From the NCBI GenBank assembly GCA_003165415.1, contig PLUC01000074.1, positions 1 through 45,740 on the forward strand: 45,740 nucleotides of DNA, in the 5' to 3' direction. Source of the DNA: Holophagaceae bacterium (GTDB taxonomy: Bacteria; Acidobacteriota; Holophagae; Holophagales; Holophagaceae). The first letter of the stretch is position 1; every line of letters begins with the position of its first letter. The notes beneath the pieces were generated by a model. That model saw only the letters and a program-made list of their open reading frames with translations, was not told the origin of the DNA and did no database searches. Both the position numbers and the translations under genes were made by a program. This document shows, in pieces, positions 16,495-25,190 of this stretch.

Positions 16495-17811
16495 GTGTCA
16501 CGGTGTTACTTCATCCCAATCCAGCTGCTTGACCGAGTCCAACTGACCGGAATGCTTGCCTCGCTGGCGAGGGACACCAAGGTGGAAAGCGAGACCCGCG
16601 GCACCGTCGCCCGGATCCTCGAGGACGTGCGCCTGGAGGGGCTGGATGCGGTGTTCCGGCTCACCCGGGAACTGGACGGGGTTTCCCTGGACGTCGGCAG
16701 CTTCAGGGTGGACCCCCGAGCCGCCCGGGCGGCCCTGGCCGGCCTGCGGGTCAGCAATCCGGACCTCATCGGCGACCTTGAAGGCATGCTGGAAGGCATC
16801 CGCCGGTTCGCCCACGCACAAAAATCGGCCCTGCGCGACGTGGATCTGCAGCTGCCCGGCGGCGGCAGGGCCCGGGAGCGCTGGCTGCCCATGCGCACCG
16901 CCGGCGTCTACATCCCCGGCGGCCGGGCCTTCTATCCCTCGACCCTGGCCATGACCGTGATCCCGGCCCAGGTGGCCGGGGTGGCGCGGATCGTAGGGGT
17001 CACCCCGCCCAAGGCCGGCGGGCCCGATCCCCTGGTGCTGGCCACCGCCGCGCTGCTGGAACTGGAAGAGCTCTACACCGTGGGCGGCGCCCAGGCGGTG
17101 GGCTGGATGGTGTTCGGCGAACCCCGGGTGGACCTGGTGGCCGGACCCGGCAACCGCTTCGTGGCCGAGGCCAAGCGCCAGCTGGTGGGCAGCTGCGGCA
17201 TCGATTCCGTGGCCGGGCCTTCGGAGGTGCTGGTGATCGCCGACGCCGGCGCCGACCCCGCCACCGTGGCCGAGGACCTGCTGGCCCAGGCCGAGCACGA
17301 TCCCGACGCCGCGGCGGTGCTGGTGTCCGCCGACCCCGGGCTGCTCGCGGCGGTGGCCGGGATCCTGGCCGAACGGGTCCAGGCCAGCCCGCGCCGGACC
17401 ATCCTGGAAGCCAGCCTGGGCCGCCACGGCCGCCTCATCCAGGCCGACCGGGAAATGGCGGTGGCCTTCGCCCAGGCCTGGGCCCCCGAGCACCTGGAGT
17501 TGTCGGTGGTGGACCCCGAGGCCTGGCTGCCCCTGCTCACCACCGCCGGCGCCGTGTTCATGGGCGAGACCAGCGCCGAGGTGTTCGGCGACTACGGCGC
17601 AGGACCCAACCACGTCCTGCCCACCGGCGGTTCCGGCCGGTTCTCCAGCCCCCTGGGGGTGGCCACCTTCATGAAGCGACAGACGGTCCTGGAACTGGAC
17701 CCGGCCCTGGCCGGCACCCTGGCGCCGCGGGTGGCCCGCCTGGCCGAGGCCGAGGGCCTGGTCCACCACGCGCAAAGCGCCCGCCGCCGTGCCCTCCGGC
17801 ATCATTCCTAG
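16495..17811 (+). CDS. hisD: Histidinol dehydrogenase
   Basis: HisD oxidises L-histidinol to L-histidine in two NAD-dependent steps, the last in the pathway. The 438-residue protein shows GVYIPGGRAFYPSTLAM, AGPGNRFVAEAKRQL, the zinc/substrate block LAQAEHDPDA (Gln and His), the base pair Glu-His in WAPEHLEL, FGDYGAGPNHVLPT with the ligand Asp, and the C-terminal EAEGLVHHAQS. Start is GTG at 16495; there is no clear ribosome-binding site, and ATG at 16552 is a shorter alternative that would cut into the conserved N-terminus. First gene of the his operon; the next start is 66 bp downstream. Confidence 0.94.
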   Translation: MSRCYFIPIQLLDRVQLTGMLASLARDTKVESETRGTVARILEDVRLEGLDAVFRLTRELDGVSLDVGSFRVDPRAARAALAGLRVSNPDLIGDLEGMLEGIRRFAHAQKSALRDVDLQLPGGGRARERWLPMRTAGVYIPGGRAFYPSTLAMTVIPAQVAGVARIVGVTPPKAGGPDPLVLATAALLELEELYTVGGAQAVGWMVFGEPRVDLVAGPGNRFVAEAKRQLVGSCGIDSVAGPSEVLVIADAGADPATVAEDLLAQAEHDPDAAAVLVSADPGLLAAVAGILAERVQASPRRTILEASLGRHGRLIQADREMAVAFAQAWAPEHLELSVVDPEAWLPLLTTAGAVFMGETSAEVFGDYGAGPNHVLPTGGSGRFSSPLGVATFMKRQTVLELDPALAGTLAPRVARLAEAEGLVHHAQSARRRALRHHS

Positions 17812-17877
17812 GGTCCCGGCGGGTTGCCAAGCGCCGGTCCGACCCCTGAGTTCCGTCTGTCCATCCCTGGAGAGGAA

Positions 17878-19647
17878 ATGCCCCTGATCCGACCTGAATT
17901 CCAGCAGCTTCGCGGCTATGTCCGCCCCCAGGGCGAGGCCAGGGGCCAGGCCATGGCCCGGCTGCACCTGAACGAAGCCGCCAAGGGCTGGCCGGACAGC
18001 GCCCGGCAGGCGCTCCTGGCCCGCCTGGGCAGCCAGTGCTTCCAGAACTACCCCGAGCGCCAGGAGGAACTCACCCATCGGCTGGTCCAGAGCCTCGGCG
18101 CGCCGGAGGGCGGCGTGCTGCTGGGTCCGTCCAGCGGGGCGCTGCTGGACCTGGTGGTGCTGGCCGGCGTGGCGCCCGGGGAAGCGGCGGCCTTTCCGGA
18201 GCCGGGCTTCAGCCTGTATCCGGCCCTGGCGGCCCGGCACGGGGTCCGGCCGGTGCCGGTGGCGGTGGGCGACGGCTGGACCCTGGAGCCCTGGCTGGAG
18301 CTGCTGGAACAGGCTCCCCCCCGCCAACTCTGGATCACCCTGCCCAACAACCCCACCGGCGCCTGGCTCTCCCCCGGGGAGCTGGAGCCCCTGCTCCAGG
18401 CCGCTTTGCGCTGCCCGGATCCGCCCCTGGTGGTGCTGGACGAGGCCTACGCTGAGTTCGCCCCGCTCACCCACCGCCTGGCCGTGGACCGCTACCCCAA
18501 CCTGATCCTGCTGCGCACCTTCAGCAAGGCCCTGGCCAGCGCCGGCTGGCGCCTGGGCTACCTCATCGGCGCCCCGGAGCTGATCGCCCCCCTGGCCGCC
18601 CTGCAGCTGCCCTTCAGCATCCCCGCCCCGGCCCTGGAAGCCCTGGACGTGGCCCTGGACTTCAAGGCCGCCTTCGCCCGGCAGGCCCGGGAAGTGCCCG
18701 AGCGCCGGGAGCGCCTGGCCGCCGCCCTGGGCGCGCGGGTCGCCGCCCGCAGCGCGGCCAATTTCCTGTTCCTGCGTCCCGACCCCGGCCCCGAACTGAA
18801 GGCGGCCGGGATCCTGTCCCGGGCCCTGCCGGAGCTGGGCGCGGGGCGGGTCACCGTGGGCACCGAAGCCGAGGCCCGGCGCACCGCCGAAGCCCTGGGC
18901 GCCGGCCTGGCGGAACCCCAGCCCCGGGGTCCGCGCCGGCTGCTGGCCCTGGACATGGACGGGGTCCTGGTGGACGGCGACCCCGGCTTCATGAACGCGG
19001 TGGCCAAGGCCCTGGCCGAGCTGGTGCCGGGCCTGCCCTGGATGGACGCCCACTACCTGGGCTTCAAGCAGGTGGCCGGCTTCAACAACGACTACCGGGT
19101 CTGCGCCGCGGCCGTGGCCCTGGCCGAGCGGGGCGAGCTGGACCGGCTCTGGACCGCCCAGGGCACCGGATTCCCCGACCTGGAGGAGCGCATCCAGGCC
19201 CTGGAGCCCGGCTGCGCGGAGGCCGTGGTGCGCGCCTACAAGTCGGTGCCGGTGCCGGACACCCCCCTGGTCACCCTGGCGGAGCTGGAAGCCCTGGGCT
19301 GGGACCTGGCGGTGCTCACCGGGCGCAACGACGAGGAGATGGAATCGGGCTTCCAGGTGCTGGGCTTCCGCCTGCCGGCGGTGGCCGACCGCGCCCCGCA
19401 CCTGCGCAAGCCCCAGCCTGGAGGCCTGCTGCAGCTGGCCGACGCGTTCCAGGCCGAGGAGATCGTGTTCGTGGGCGACACCCGGGATGACGCCATGGCC
19501 CTGCGCCTGGCCCGGGAAGCCCGGCCCGACCTGGTGTGGACCTTCGCCGCGGTGGGACCGCAGCGGGACGCCATCGCCAGGGAAGGGGACCTGCGGGCCC
19601 CCAGCCTCAGAGCCCTGCTGTCCGTCCTGAAAGGAGCGCCGAAATGA
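17878..19647 (+). CDS. hisC: Histidinol-phosphate aminotransferase fused to a HAD-family phosphatase domain
   Basis: Residues 1 to about 345 are a HisC-type fold-I PLP aminotransferase: NYPERQEEL, LPNNPTGAWLS, DEAYAEF, and RTFSKALASAGWRLGY with the PLP lysine at 217. From about 352 to 589 a HAD hydrolase follows with motif I LDMDGVLVD (Asp359, Asp361), motif II LTGR (Thr481), motif III Lys511 (LRKPQPG) and motif IV VGDTRDDA (Asp534, Asp537/538). All four catalytic motifs are intact. The aminotransferase makes histidinol phosphate; the HAD part is well placed to dephosphorylate it, since no HisN or HisB-N phosphatase appears in this operon. ATG at 17878 has AGAGGA just upstream. The stop overlaps hisB (ATGA). 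The phosphatase role is inference. Confidence 0.9.
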   Translation: MPLIRPEFQQLRGYVRPQGEARGQAMARLHLNEAAKGWPDSARQALLARLGSQCFQNYPERQEELTHRLVQSLGAPEGGVLLGPSSGALLDLVVLAGVAPGEAAAFPEPGFSLYPALAARHGVRPVPVAVGDGWTLEPWLELLEQAPPRQLWITLPNNPTGAWLSPGELEPLLQAALRCPDPPLVVLDEAYAEFAPLTHRLAVDRYPNLILLRTFSKALASAGWRLGYLIGAPELIAPLAALQLPFSIPAPALEALDVALDFKAAFARQAREVPERRERLAAALGARVAARSAANFLFLRPDPGPELKAAGILSRALPELGAGRVTVGTEAEARRTAEALGAGLAEPQPRGPRRLLALDMDGVLVDGDPGFMNAVAKALAELVPGLPWMDAHYLGFKQVAGFNNDYRVCAAAVALAERGELDRLWTAQGTGFPDLEERIQALEPGCAEAVVRAYKSVPVPDTPLVTLAELEALGWDLAVLTGRNDEEMESGFQVLGFRLPAVADRAPHLRKPQPGGLLQLADAFQAEEIVFVGDTRDDAMALRLAREARPDLVWTFAAVGPQRDAIAREGDLRAPSLRALLSVLKGAPK

Positions 19648-20228
19648 GAACCGCCTCGCTGGAACGCGTCACCGGAGAAACCAGGGTGCGGGTCGCCCTG
19701 GATTTGGACGGCGGCCCCGCTCGGGTCGCCACCGGCCTGGCATTTTTCGACCACATGCTGATGCAGCTGGCCAGGCACGGCGGCCTGGGGCTGGAGGTGG
19801 AGGCCACCGGCGACCTGGAAGTGGACGGCCACCACCTGGTGGAGGACGTGGGCCTGTGCCTGGGCGAGGCCCTGAAGGCGGCCCTGGGCGACAAGGCCGG
19901 CATCGCCCGGTTCGGCGAGGCCCACGTGCCCCTGGACGAATCCCTGGCCCGGGTGGTCATCGACCTGTCCGGGCGGCCCTGGTGCCGCTACGACGTCAAG
20001 CTGCCGGCGCTGATCCTGGGCAACGGCTTCCACCCCGAGCTGGCCCGGGAGTTCTTCATTGCCTTCGCCCAGCGCGGCGCCTTCGACCTGCACGCCACCA
20101 TCCTCTACGGCGAGAACACCCACCACCAGCTGGAGGCCCTGTTCAAGGCCCTGGCCGTGGCCCTCAAGCGCGCCCTCAAGCGGGAAGGGAACGACATTCC
20201 CTCCACCAAGGGCACGCTGACTTCCTAG
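19644..20228 (+). CDS. hisB: Imidazoleglycerol-phosphate dehydratase (monofunctional)
   Basis: The enzyme dehydrates IGP to imidazole-acetol phosphate. The 194-residue protein is of the single-function type, without the N-terminal HAD phosphatase of enterobacterial HisB. Metal-binding repeats are visible: FFDHMLMQLARHGGL, GHHLVEDVGLCLGEAL, and the second half NTHHQLEALFKALA. Usual motif residues His-His, Glu-Asp and Lys are kept. The ATG overlaps the hisC-HAD stop by 4 bp, so the HAD domain and the dehydratase remain neighbours as in fused HisB. Confidence 0.96.
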   Translation: MRTASLERVTGETRVRVALDLDGGPARVATGLAFFDHMLMQLARHGGLGLEVEATGDLEVDGHHLVEDVGLCLGEALKAALGDKAGIARFGEAHVPLDESLARVVIDLSGRPWCRYDVKLPALILGNGFHPELAREFFIAFAQRGAFDLHATILYGENTHHQLEALFKALAVALKRALKREGNDIPSTKGTLTS

Positions 20229-20236
20229 GAGTCCCC

Positions 20237-20845
20237 ATGATCACGCTCATCGACTACGGCGCCGGCAACCTGCACTCCCTGCAGGGCGCCCTCACCCGTC
20301 TGGGGTTCAAGAGCATCCGCGCCGTGACCCCCGCCGACGCTCCGGAATCCGGCACCCTGGTCCTGCCCGGGGTCGGCCACTTCACCGCGGCCCGGGCCGC
20401 GCTGGTGGCGCGCGGCTGGTGGGACGTGCTGCCGGGCATGGCGGCCACGCGCCCCCTGCTGGGCATCTGCCTGGGCCTGCAGCTGCTGGCCGAAGGCAGC
20501 GAGGAGAGCCCCGGCGCCACCGGCCTGGGCCTGGTGCCCGGCATGTCCCGGCTGCTGGGTCCCGGGGTCAAAGTGCCGAACATGGGCTGGGCCAAGGTGA
20601 AGGCGCGCATGGCCCACCCCGCGCTCCCGGATTTCAAGGAGGACTGGCTCTACTTCGTGCACAGCTACGCCTTGGACACCGACGGCGAGACCGTCCTGGA
20701 ATCCACCCACGGCCGGCCCTTCTCGGCCATGCAGGCCCGGGGCCGGGTGCTGGGCTTCCAGGGCCACCCGGAGAAGTCCGGACCTTTTGGCGAAAGCCTG
20801 CTGCGGGGCGTGCTGGGCTGGATGGGGGAGGTCCCGTGCGCCTGA
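20237..20845 (+). CDS. hisH: Imidazole glycerol phosphate synthase, glutaminase subunit
   Basis: HisH hydrolyses glutamine and channels ammonia to HisF. Class I glutamine amidotransferase in 202 residues, with nucleophile Cys in LLGICLGLQLLAEGS, oxyanion-associated LPGVGHF and the His/Glu of QGHPEKS. YGAGNLHSL at the N-terminus is diagnostic. A GGAG site 8 bp upstream supports ATG at 20237. It overlaps hisA by 10 bp. Confidence 0.96.
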   Translation: MITLIDYGAGNLHSLQGALTRLGFKSIRAVTPADAPESGTLVLPGVGHFTAARAALVARGWWDVLPGMAATRPLLGICLGLQLLAEGSEESPGATGLGLVPGMSRLLGPGVKVPNMGWAKVKARMAHPALPDFKEDWLYFVHSYALDTDGETVLESTHGRPFSAMQARGRVLGFQGHPEKSGPFGESLLRGVLGWMGEVPCA

Positions 20846-21552
20846 TCCCCTCCATGGACCTCCTGGGCGGCCAAGTGGTGCGCCTGCTCAAGGGCGAACG
20901 CAATACCGCCTTCGTCTACCCCTTCACCCCCGAAGCCTGGATCAAGCGCCTGGTGGACGCCGGCGCCCGGCGCATCCACCTGGTGGACCTGGATGCGGCA
21001 TTTGGCGAAGGGCCCCAGGAGAAGCTGCGCGGCTTCGCGAAGGCCTGGCCCGGGGTGCGCTTCCAGCTGGGCGGAGGCCTGCGCTCCCGGGAAGCGGTGC
21101 TGAAGGTCCAGGCCGACGGCTTCGACGCCGTGGTGGGCACCCTGGCCCTGGAGACCCCCGAGGCGCTCCAGGGCCTGGACCCGTCCCGGCTCATCGCCGC
21201 CCTGGACCTGCGCCACGGCGCCCCGGTGGTGCGCGGCTGGACCAAGGCCTCGCCCCTGTCCCTGGAAGCGGTATCCGCGCCACTGCGCGACCTGGGGGTT
21301 CCACTGGCCCTGGTCACCGATGTGGAGCGGGACGGCGCCATGACCGGTCCGGGCGTCGAGGCGCTGGCCCTGGTGGCCGCCCAGGGCTTCCGGGTGCAGG
21401 CCTCCGGCGGGCTGCGCGACCTGTCCGACCTTGCCCTGATCGCCGGGGTGGCGGAATCCGCCATTTCCGGAAAAGCCCTGCTGGATGGGCGCATGCTGCC
21501 GGAGGATCCGGCGGTGCGGGAGGCCATGGCCGCCCCTGAAGGAGTCGACTGA
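20836..21552 (+). CDS. hisA: ProFAR isomerase
   Basis: HisA catalyses the Amadori isomerisation of ProFAR to PRFAR. The 238-residue TIM barrel carries Asp8 in PSMDLLGGQVVRL, LGGGLRS, ALDLRHG with the second catalytic Asp, TDVERDGAMTGP and QASGGLRDLSDL, showing the half-barrel duplication shared with HisF. PSMD replaces the more common PAID. GTG start at 20836 after GGGGGAGG; overlaps the hisH end by 10 bp and hisF by 1 bp (TGATG). Confidence 0.95.
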   Translation: MRLIPSMDLLGGQVVRLLKGERNTAFVYPFTPEAWIKRLVDAGARRIHLVDLDAAFGEGPQEKLRGFAKAWPGVRFQLGGGLRSREAVLKVQADGFDAVVGTLALETPEALQGLDPSRLIAALDLRHGAPVVRGWTKASPLSLEAVSAPLRDLGVPLALVTDVERDGAMTGPGVEALALVAAQGFRVQASGGLRDLSDLALIAGVAESAISGKALLDGRMLPEDPAVREAMAAPEGVD

Positions 21553-22304
21553 TGGCCGCCAAACGCATCATCCCCTGCCTCGACGTCAAGGACGCCCGGG
21601 TGGTCAAGGGCATCAACTTCAAGGGCCTCCGGGACATGGGGCACCCCGCCGAGATGGGCGTGCGCTACGGGCTGGAGGGCGCCGACGAGCTGGTGTTCCT
21701 GGACATCGTCGCCTCCGAGGAGGGCCGCACCACCCGGGAAGCCTGGGTCTCGGAAGTGGCCGGCACCCTGAGCATCCCCTTCACCGTGGGCGGCGGCGTC
21801 GCCAGCGTGGAGGGCATCCGCCGGCTGCTGCGGGCCGGAGCCGACAAGGTGGCGCTCAACACCGCCGCCGTGGCCGATCCCGGCCTGGTCACCGAGGCCG
21901 CCGCGGCCTTCGGCCGCCAGTGCGTGGTGGTGGCCGTGGACGTGGCCCGGGATCCCAAGCTGGGCTGGCGGGTGTTCGTCAAGGGCGGCAACGTCCCCAC
22001 CGAGCGCGACGCCGCCTCCTGGCTGCGCGAGCTGGAAGACCGGGGCGCGGGCGAGATCCTGCTCACCTCCATCGACCGGGACGGCACCGAGCTGGGCTTC
22101 GACCTGGACATCCTGGACACCGCCAACGGCCTGTCCATCCCGGTGATCGCCTCGGGCGGCGCGGGAACCCGCGAGCACTTCCTGGAGGCCTTCCGGCACG
22201 GGGCCGAAGGGGCGCTGGCCGCCACCCTGTTCCACGAGGAGCGGCTGCGCATTTCCGAACTGAAGACCTATCTGGCCCAAGAGGGCATCGAGGTAAGACC
22301 GTGA
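21552..22304 (+). CDS. hisF: Imidazole glycerol phosphate synthase, cyclase subunit
   Basis: HisF joins ammonia from HisH with PRFAR, giving IGP and AICAR. It is a 250-residue barrel with Asp11 in PCLDVKDARVVKG, FTVGGGVAS, VVAVDVARDPK (second Asp), LTSIDRDGTELGFD and ASGGAGTREHF. The start overlaps the hisA stop by one base and its stop overlaps the GTG of hisIE (GTGA). Confidence 0.97.
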   Translation: MAAKRIIPCLDVKDARVVKGINFKGLRDMGHPAEMGVRYGLEGADELVFLDIVASEEGRTTREAWVSEVAGTLSIPFTVGGGVASVEGIRRLLRAGADKVALNTAAVADPGLVTEAAAAFGRQCVVVAVDVARDPKLGWRVFVKGGNVPTERDAASWLRELEDRGAGEILLTSIDRDGTELGFDLDILDTANGLSIPVIASGGAGTREHFLEAFRHGAEGALAATLFHEERLRISELKTYLAQEGIEVRP

Positions 22305-22924
22305 GCATTCCCGCGATGGACAAGATCAAGTTCGGGCCCCAGGGCCTGATTCCGGCGGTGGTGCAGGCCCCCGGCGGCGAAGTGCGCATGGTCGGCTACA
22401 TGAGCGCCGAGGCCCTGGCCCTCACCCTGGAGACCGGCTGGGTCACCTTCTGGAGCCGCAGCCGCAACCAGCTCTGGGTCAAGGGCGAGACCAGCGGCAA
22501 CCGGCTCCGGTTCCTGGACGCCTTCCTGGACTGCGACGGCGACACCCTGCTGGTGCTGGCCGAGCCCCAGGGGCCCACCTGCCACCGGGGCACGCCCTCC
22601 TGCTTCGACGGCCTGGCCCCGGTGGCCTGGCTGGGCCACCTGCAGGACACCCTGAAGCAGCGCAAGGCCGGCGCCGGCCCCGACGGCAGCTACACCCAGA
22701 AGCTGTTCCACCGCGGCCCCGAGCGCATCGGCAAGAAGGTGGTGGAGGAGGCCGGGGAAGTGGCCATCGCCGCCATGGCCCTGCGCTTCGAGCCGACCCC
22801 GGCCCGGCGCGAGGACTTCATCAACGAGGCGGCCGACCTGCTGTTCCACCTGCAGGTGCTGCTGGTGGACCAGGGGCTCGGCCTGGAAGACCTGGCCGCG
22901 GCCCTCAAAGCCCGGCACAAGTAG
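22301..22924 (+). CDS. hisIE: Bifunctional phosphoribosyl-AMP cyclohydrolase / phosphoribosyl-ATP pyrophosphatase
   Basis: Two domains are fused in 207 residues. HisI (about 1-115) has VGYMSAEAL, VTFWSRSRNQLWVKGETSGN, the metal site DCDGD and the zinc Cys pair GPTCHRGTPSC. HisE (about 125-207) has FHRGPERIGKKVVEEAGEVAIAA and the acidic NEAADLLFHLQVLL, typical of all-alpha NTP pyrophosphatases. Together they carry out steps 2 and 3. GTG start coupled to hisF. Confidence 0.96.
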   Translation: MSIPAMDKIKFGPQGLIPAVVQAPGGEVRMVGYMSAEALALTLETGWVTFWSRSRNQLWVKGETSGNRLRFLDAFLDCDGDTLLVLAEPQGPTCHRGTPSCFDGLAPVAWLGHLQDTLKQRKAGAGPDGSYTQKLFHRGPERIGKKVVEEAGEVAIAAMALRFEPTPARREDFINEAADLLFHLQVLLVDQGLGLEDLAAALKARHK

Positions 22925-22933
22925 GACACGCCC

Positions 22934-23890
22934 ATGCCCACCCACACCCCCAGTTTCCCCGACCTGCTGTTCGACGACGCCGCCCGGCTGCGCCGCTGGG
23001 AGGCCCTGCTCATGGGCCACCTGGACAAAGCGGGCTACCGCGAGCTGCACCCCAGCCTGGTGATGCGCAACCCCACCAACCCGTCCACCGTGCGCTTCTT
23101 CGACGGCGACCAGCTGGTGGCGCTGCGCTGGGACTTCACCGAGGCCCTGGCCCGCACCCTGGTGCGCCGTTTCCAGGAGCCGCCCCGGCGCATCAGCTAC
23201 GCCGGCCCGGTGTTCCGCCGTCCGGCCAACTCCTGGGACCCGGTGGAGCGGCTGGAGGTGGGCTGCGAGCACATCCAGGTGGAGCGCGAGGAACGCACCG
23301 AGGCCGACCGCGAGCTGGCGCGGCTGCTCATGGCGGTCCCGGCCCTGCTGGGGCTGGAGGGCTGCCTGCTGCACATCGGCCACGCGGCCTTGCTGCGCCG
23401 CCCCATGGAAGCCGAGGGGATTCCCGCCGAGCTGGGCCTGGAAGTGGCCCGGGTGCTGGACCGGCGCGCCATCCACCGCGCCGCCGAGCTGCTGGACGGG
23501 CACCCGGCCAAGGCCCGGCTGCTGGCCCACGCCGAGATCCTGCTGTCCGGCCCCGACGGCCCCGGCAGCCTGGCGGACCTGGCCCGGGGCCCCTACGGCG
23601 GCCTGCTGGAGGCCGAGGCCGAGCAGCTGGCCCGGGTGCTGAGCGTGCTGTCCAAACAGCTGCCCAAGGGCCTCACCCTGCGCCTGGACCTGGGCGACCT
23701 GCGCGGCCTGGCCTTCTACACCGGCCCGACCCTGCGCCTGTGGGCCCCCGGCGCCCAGCGCGAGCTGGCCTCGGGCGGCCGCTACGACGGCCTGTTCCCG
23801 GAAATGGGCCGGCCCTGGTACGCCGCCGGCTTCTGCGTGCGCCTCACCACCCTGCTGGAGCTGGGTGACAACCGCGAAGGTGGAAAATGA
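22934..23890 (+). CDS. hisZ: ATP phosphoribosyltransferase regulatory subunit HisZ
   Basis: HisZ is a catalytically inactive relative of histidyl-tRNA synthetase that binds histidine and is required by short-form HisG. The 318-residue protein shows class II motifs: LVMRNPTNPSTVRFFDGDQLVALRWDFT (motif 2-like region), RISYAGPVFRR, and SGGRYDGLFPEMGRPWYAAGF near the C-terminus. It is shorter than HisRS and lacks an anticodon-binding domain. GTGDN-type tail overlaps hisG by 4 bp. Confidence 0.9.
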   Translation: MPTHTPSFPDLLFDDAARLRRWEALLMGHLDKAGYRELHPSLVMRNPTNPSTVRFFDGDQLVALRWDFTEALARTLVRRFQEPPRRISYAGPVFRRPANSWDPVERLEVGCEHIQVEREERTEADRELARLLMAVPALLGLEGCLLHIGHAALLRRPMEAEGIPAELGLEVARVLDRRAIHRAAELLDGHPAKARLLAHAEILLSGPDGPGSLADLARGPYGGLLEAEAEQLARVLSVLSKQLPKGLTLRLDLGDLRGLAFYTGPTLRLWAPGAQRELASGGRYDGLFPEMGRPWYAAGFCVRLTTLLELGDNREGGK

Positions 23891-24543
23891 AGCCGCTGCT
23901 GATCGCCCTGCCCAAGGGCCGCCTGGAAGAGGAACTGCTGCCCCGCCTCAAGGGCAGCCGCTTCGAGCTGGACCCCCGCGCCCTCAAGTCGCGCAAGCTG
24001 CGCATCCCCATGGCCGACCCCGCCCTGGCGGCCATCCTGCTCAAGGGGGCGGACCTGCCCCGCTACGTGGCCGGCGGCGTGGCCGCCCTGGGCGTGGTCG
24101 GCTCGGACATCCTGGACGAGTGCCCGGTGGACCTCATGGAGCTGGCCGACCTGAACTTCGGCGTCTGCCGGCTGTCCCTGTGCGCCCCCGAACACACCAC
24201 CCTGGAGCAGCTGCGGCACCTGCCGCACCTGCGCATCGCCACCAAGTTCCTGGGCGCCACCGGCCGCTGGCTGCGCCAGGAGGGCATCACCGCCGAGCTG
24301 GTGCCCCTGCAGAGCAGCGTGGAACTGGCCCCGGTGCTGGGCCTGGCCGACGCCATCGTCGACCTGGTGCAGAGCGGCCGGACCCTGCAGGCCCATCACC
24401 TGGCGGAGTTCGCCACCCTGGGCAAGGCCTCGGCCCGGCTGGTGGCCTGCCGGGGCACCTTCCTCAGCGAGCCAGACCGCATTGGGCCCCTGGCCAAGGG
24501 GTTGGCCGAACTGCTGAAAGCGGAGCCGGCCCAGGCAGGGTGA
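23887..24543 (+). CDS. hisG: ATP phosphoribosyltransferase, short form
   Basis: HisG commits ATP and PRPP to histidine synthesis. The 218-residue protein is the short form, lacking the C-terminal regulatory domain, which fits the adjacent hisZ. Motifs: ALPKGRLEEELLP, the periplasmic-binding-protein-like VAALGVVGSDILDE, IATKFLGATGRWL, and the PRPP-binding region LADAIVDLVQSGRTL. It ends the operon and converges on a decayed minus-strand gene. Confidence 0.96.
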   Translation: MKPLLIALPKGRLEEELLPRLKGSRFELDPRALKSRKLRIPMADPALAAILLKGADLPRYVAGGVAALGVVGSDILDECPVDLMELADLNFGVCRLSLCAPEHTTLEQLRHLPHLRIATKFLGATGRWLRQEGITAELVPLQSSVELAPVLGLADAIVDLVQSGRTLQAHHLAEFATLGKASARLVACRGTFLSEPDRIGPLAKGLAELLKAEPAQAG

Positions 24544-25011
24544 CCGGCACCGTTCGGACCGTGGTGCGCACCCCGTCGGACATGAGGAGTTCCAGTTCCG
24601 GGGCTTCGGTGTCCAAGTCCGCCTCGCCGCCGCTGGCGTCGGCCAGCACCTGCCCGGACCGGGGTTCCCGCACCAGCACCAGGGGGCTGGCCTCGGCATC
24701 CCAGTCCACCCGGACCTTGCCCGGCGCCATGGCCACCGCGACGGGGTCCCGGCCGCGGTGGTGAAGGTGGGGCGCCCTCCGGGACCGGTGCCTTGAACCG
24801 GACCTCGGTGCGTTCCCGAAGGTCGGTGGTGGCGACCCCGCCGAAAGAGACGGCGGCGACCTGGTCGAGAAAGGTGCCCGAGAAGGCCACCAGGGTTCCC
24901 GCCGGTGACGATGGGGAGCCTGCCGGGTTCCTGGCCCCGGCCGGGGAGACCCAGGAGCAGGCCGGCGGTGAGGACTGGGAACAGGGGCTTCAGGATCTTG
25001 GACATGGGCAT
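24540..25011 (-). pseudogene. Frameshifted secreted IPT/TIG-domain protein remnant
   Basis: Read on the minus strand from 25011, a signal peptide (MSKILKPLFPVLTAGLLLGLPG) leads to PIVTGGN. The sense then moves to another frame, TLVAFSGTFLDQVAAVSFGG and VRFKAPVPEGAP, an IPT/TIG Ig-like fold pattern. A second shift leads to VRVDWDAEASPLVLVREP and ELELLMSDGVRTTV. Three frames are thus needed to read one protein, so it is broken. The 3' end is lost against hisG. The shifts lie near 24915-24925 and 24735-24790. It keeps a promoter-like region upstream. Confidence 0.65.
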
Positions 25012-25034
25012 GGGAACCCGGGGATGATCATTGA

Positions 25035-25062
25035 ATATTATTTATTAATTTATTAATGTCAA
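25035..25062 (-). promoter_or_regulatory. Strong AT-rich promoter-like region facing the TIG pseudogene
   Basis: On the minus strand a perfect TTGACA (25062-25057) is followed after 16 bp by TAATAT (25040-25035). This A/T island (25028-25060) is the most AT-rich stretch of the region. Bases 25063-25190 hold no gene; an ACCGATCCAGCCC direct repeat (near 25084 and 25142) is the only other thing I see there. Confidence 0.5.
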
Positions 25063-25190
25063 GACCACCTGCCGGCGCGCCCGACCGATCCAGCCCCAGC
25101 CTCACTCCGGGAGGACCCGGGCCTTGCGTCCCTTGCCTCAAACCGATCCAGCCCAGAGCCAGTCATTTGAGTCTGTAGCTGGACTTAAAC

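Noticed and set aside
13372-19401. Very long open frames on the minus strand opposite purD, the NHL gene, hisD and hisC (over 950 codons each)
   Set aside because: They are Gly/Ala/Pro/Gln-rich shadows typical of GC-rich codon bias, with no domains, while the plus strand encodes clear enzymes.
18952-19647. A frameshift separating an independent HAD gene from hisC
   Set aside because: The frame is continuous from 17878 to 19647, and I see no ribosome-binding site or start codon at the domain boundary that would support a separate gene.
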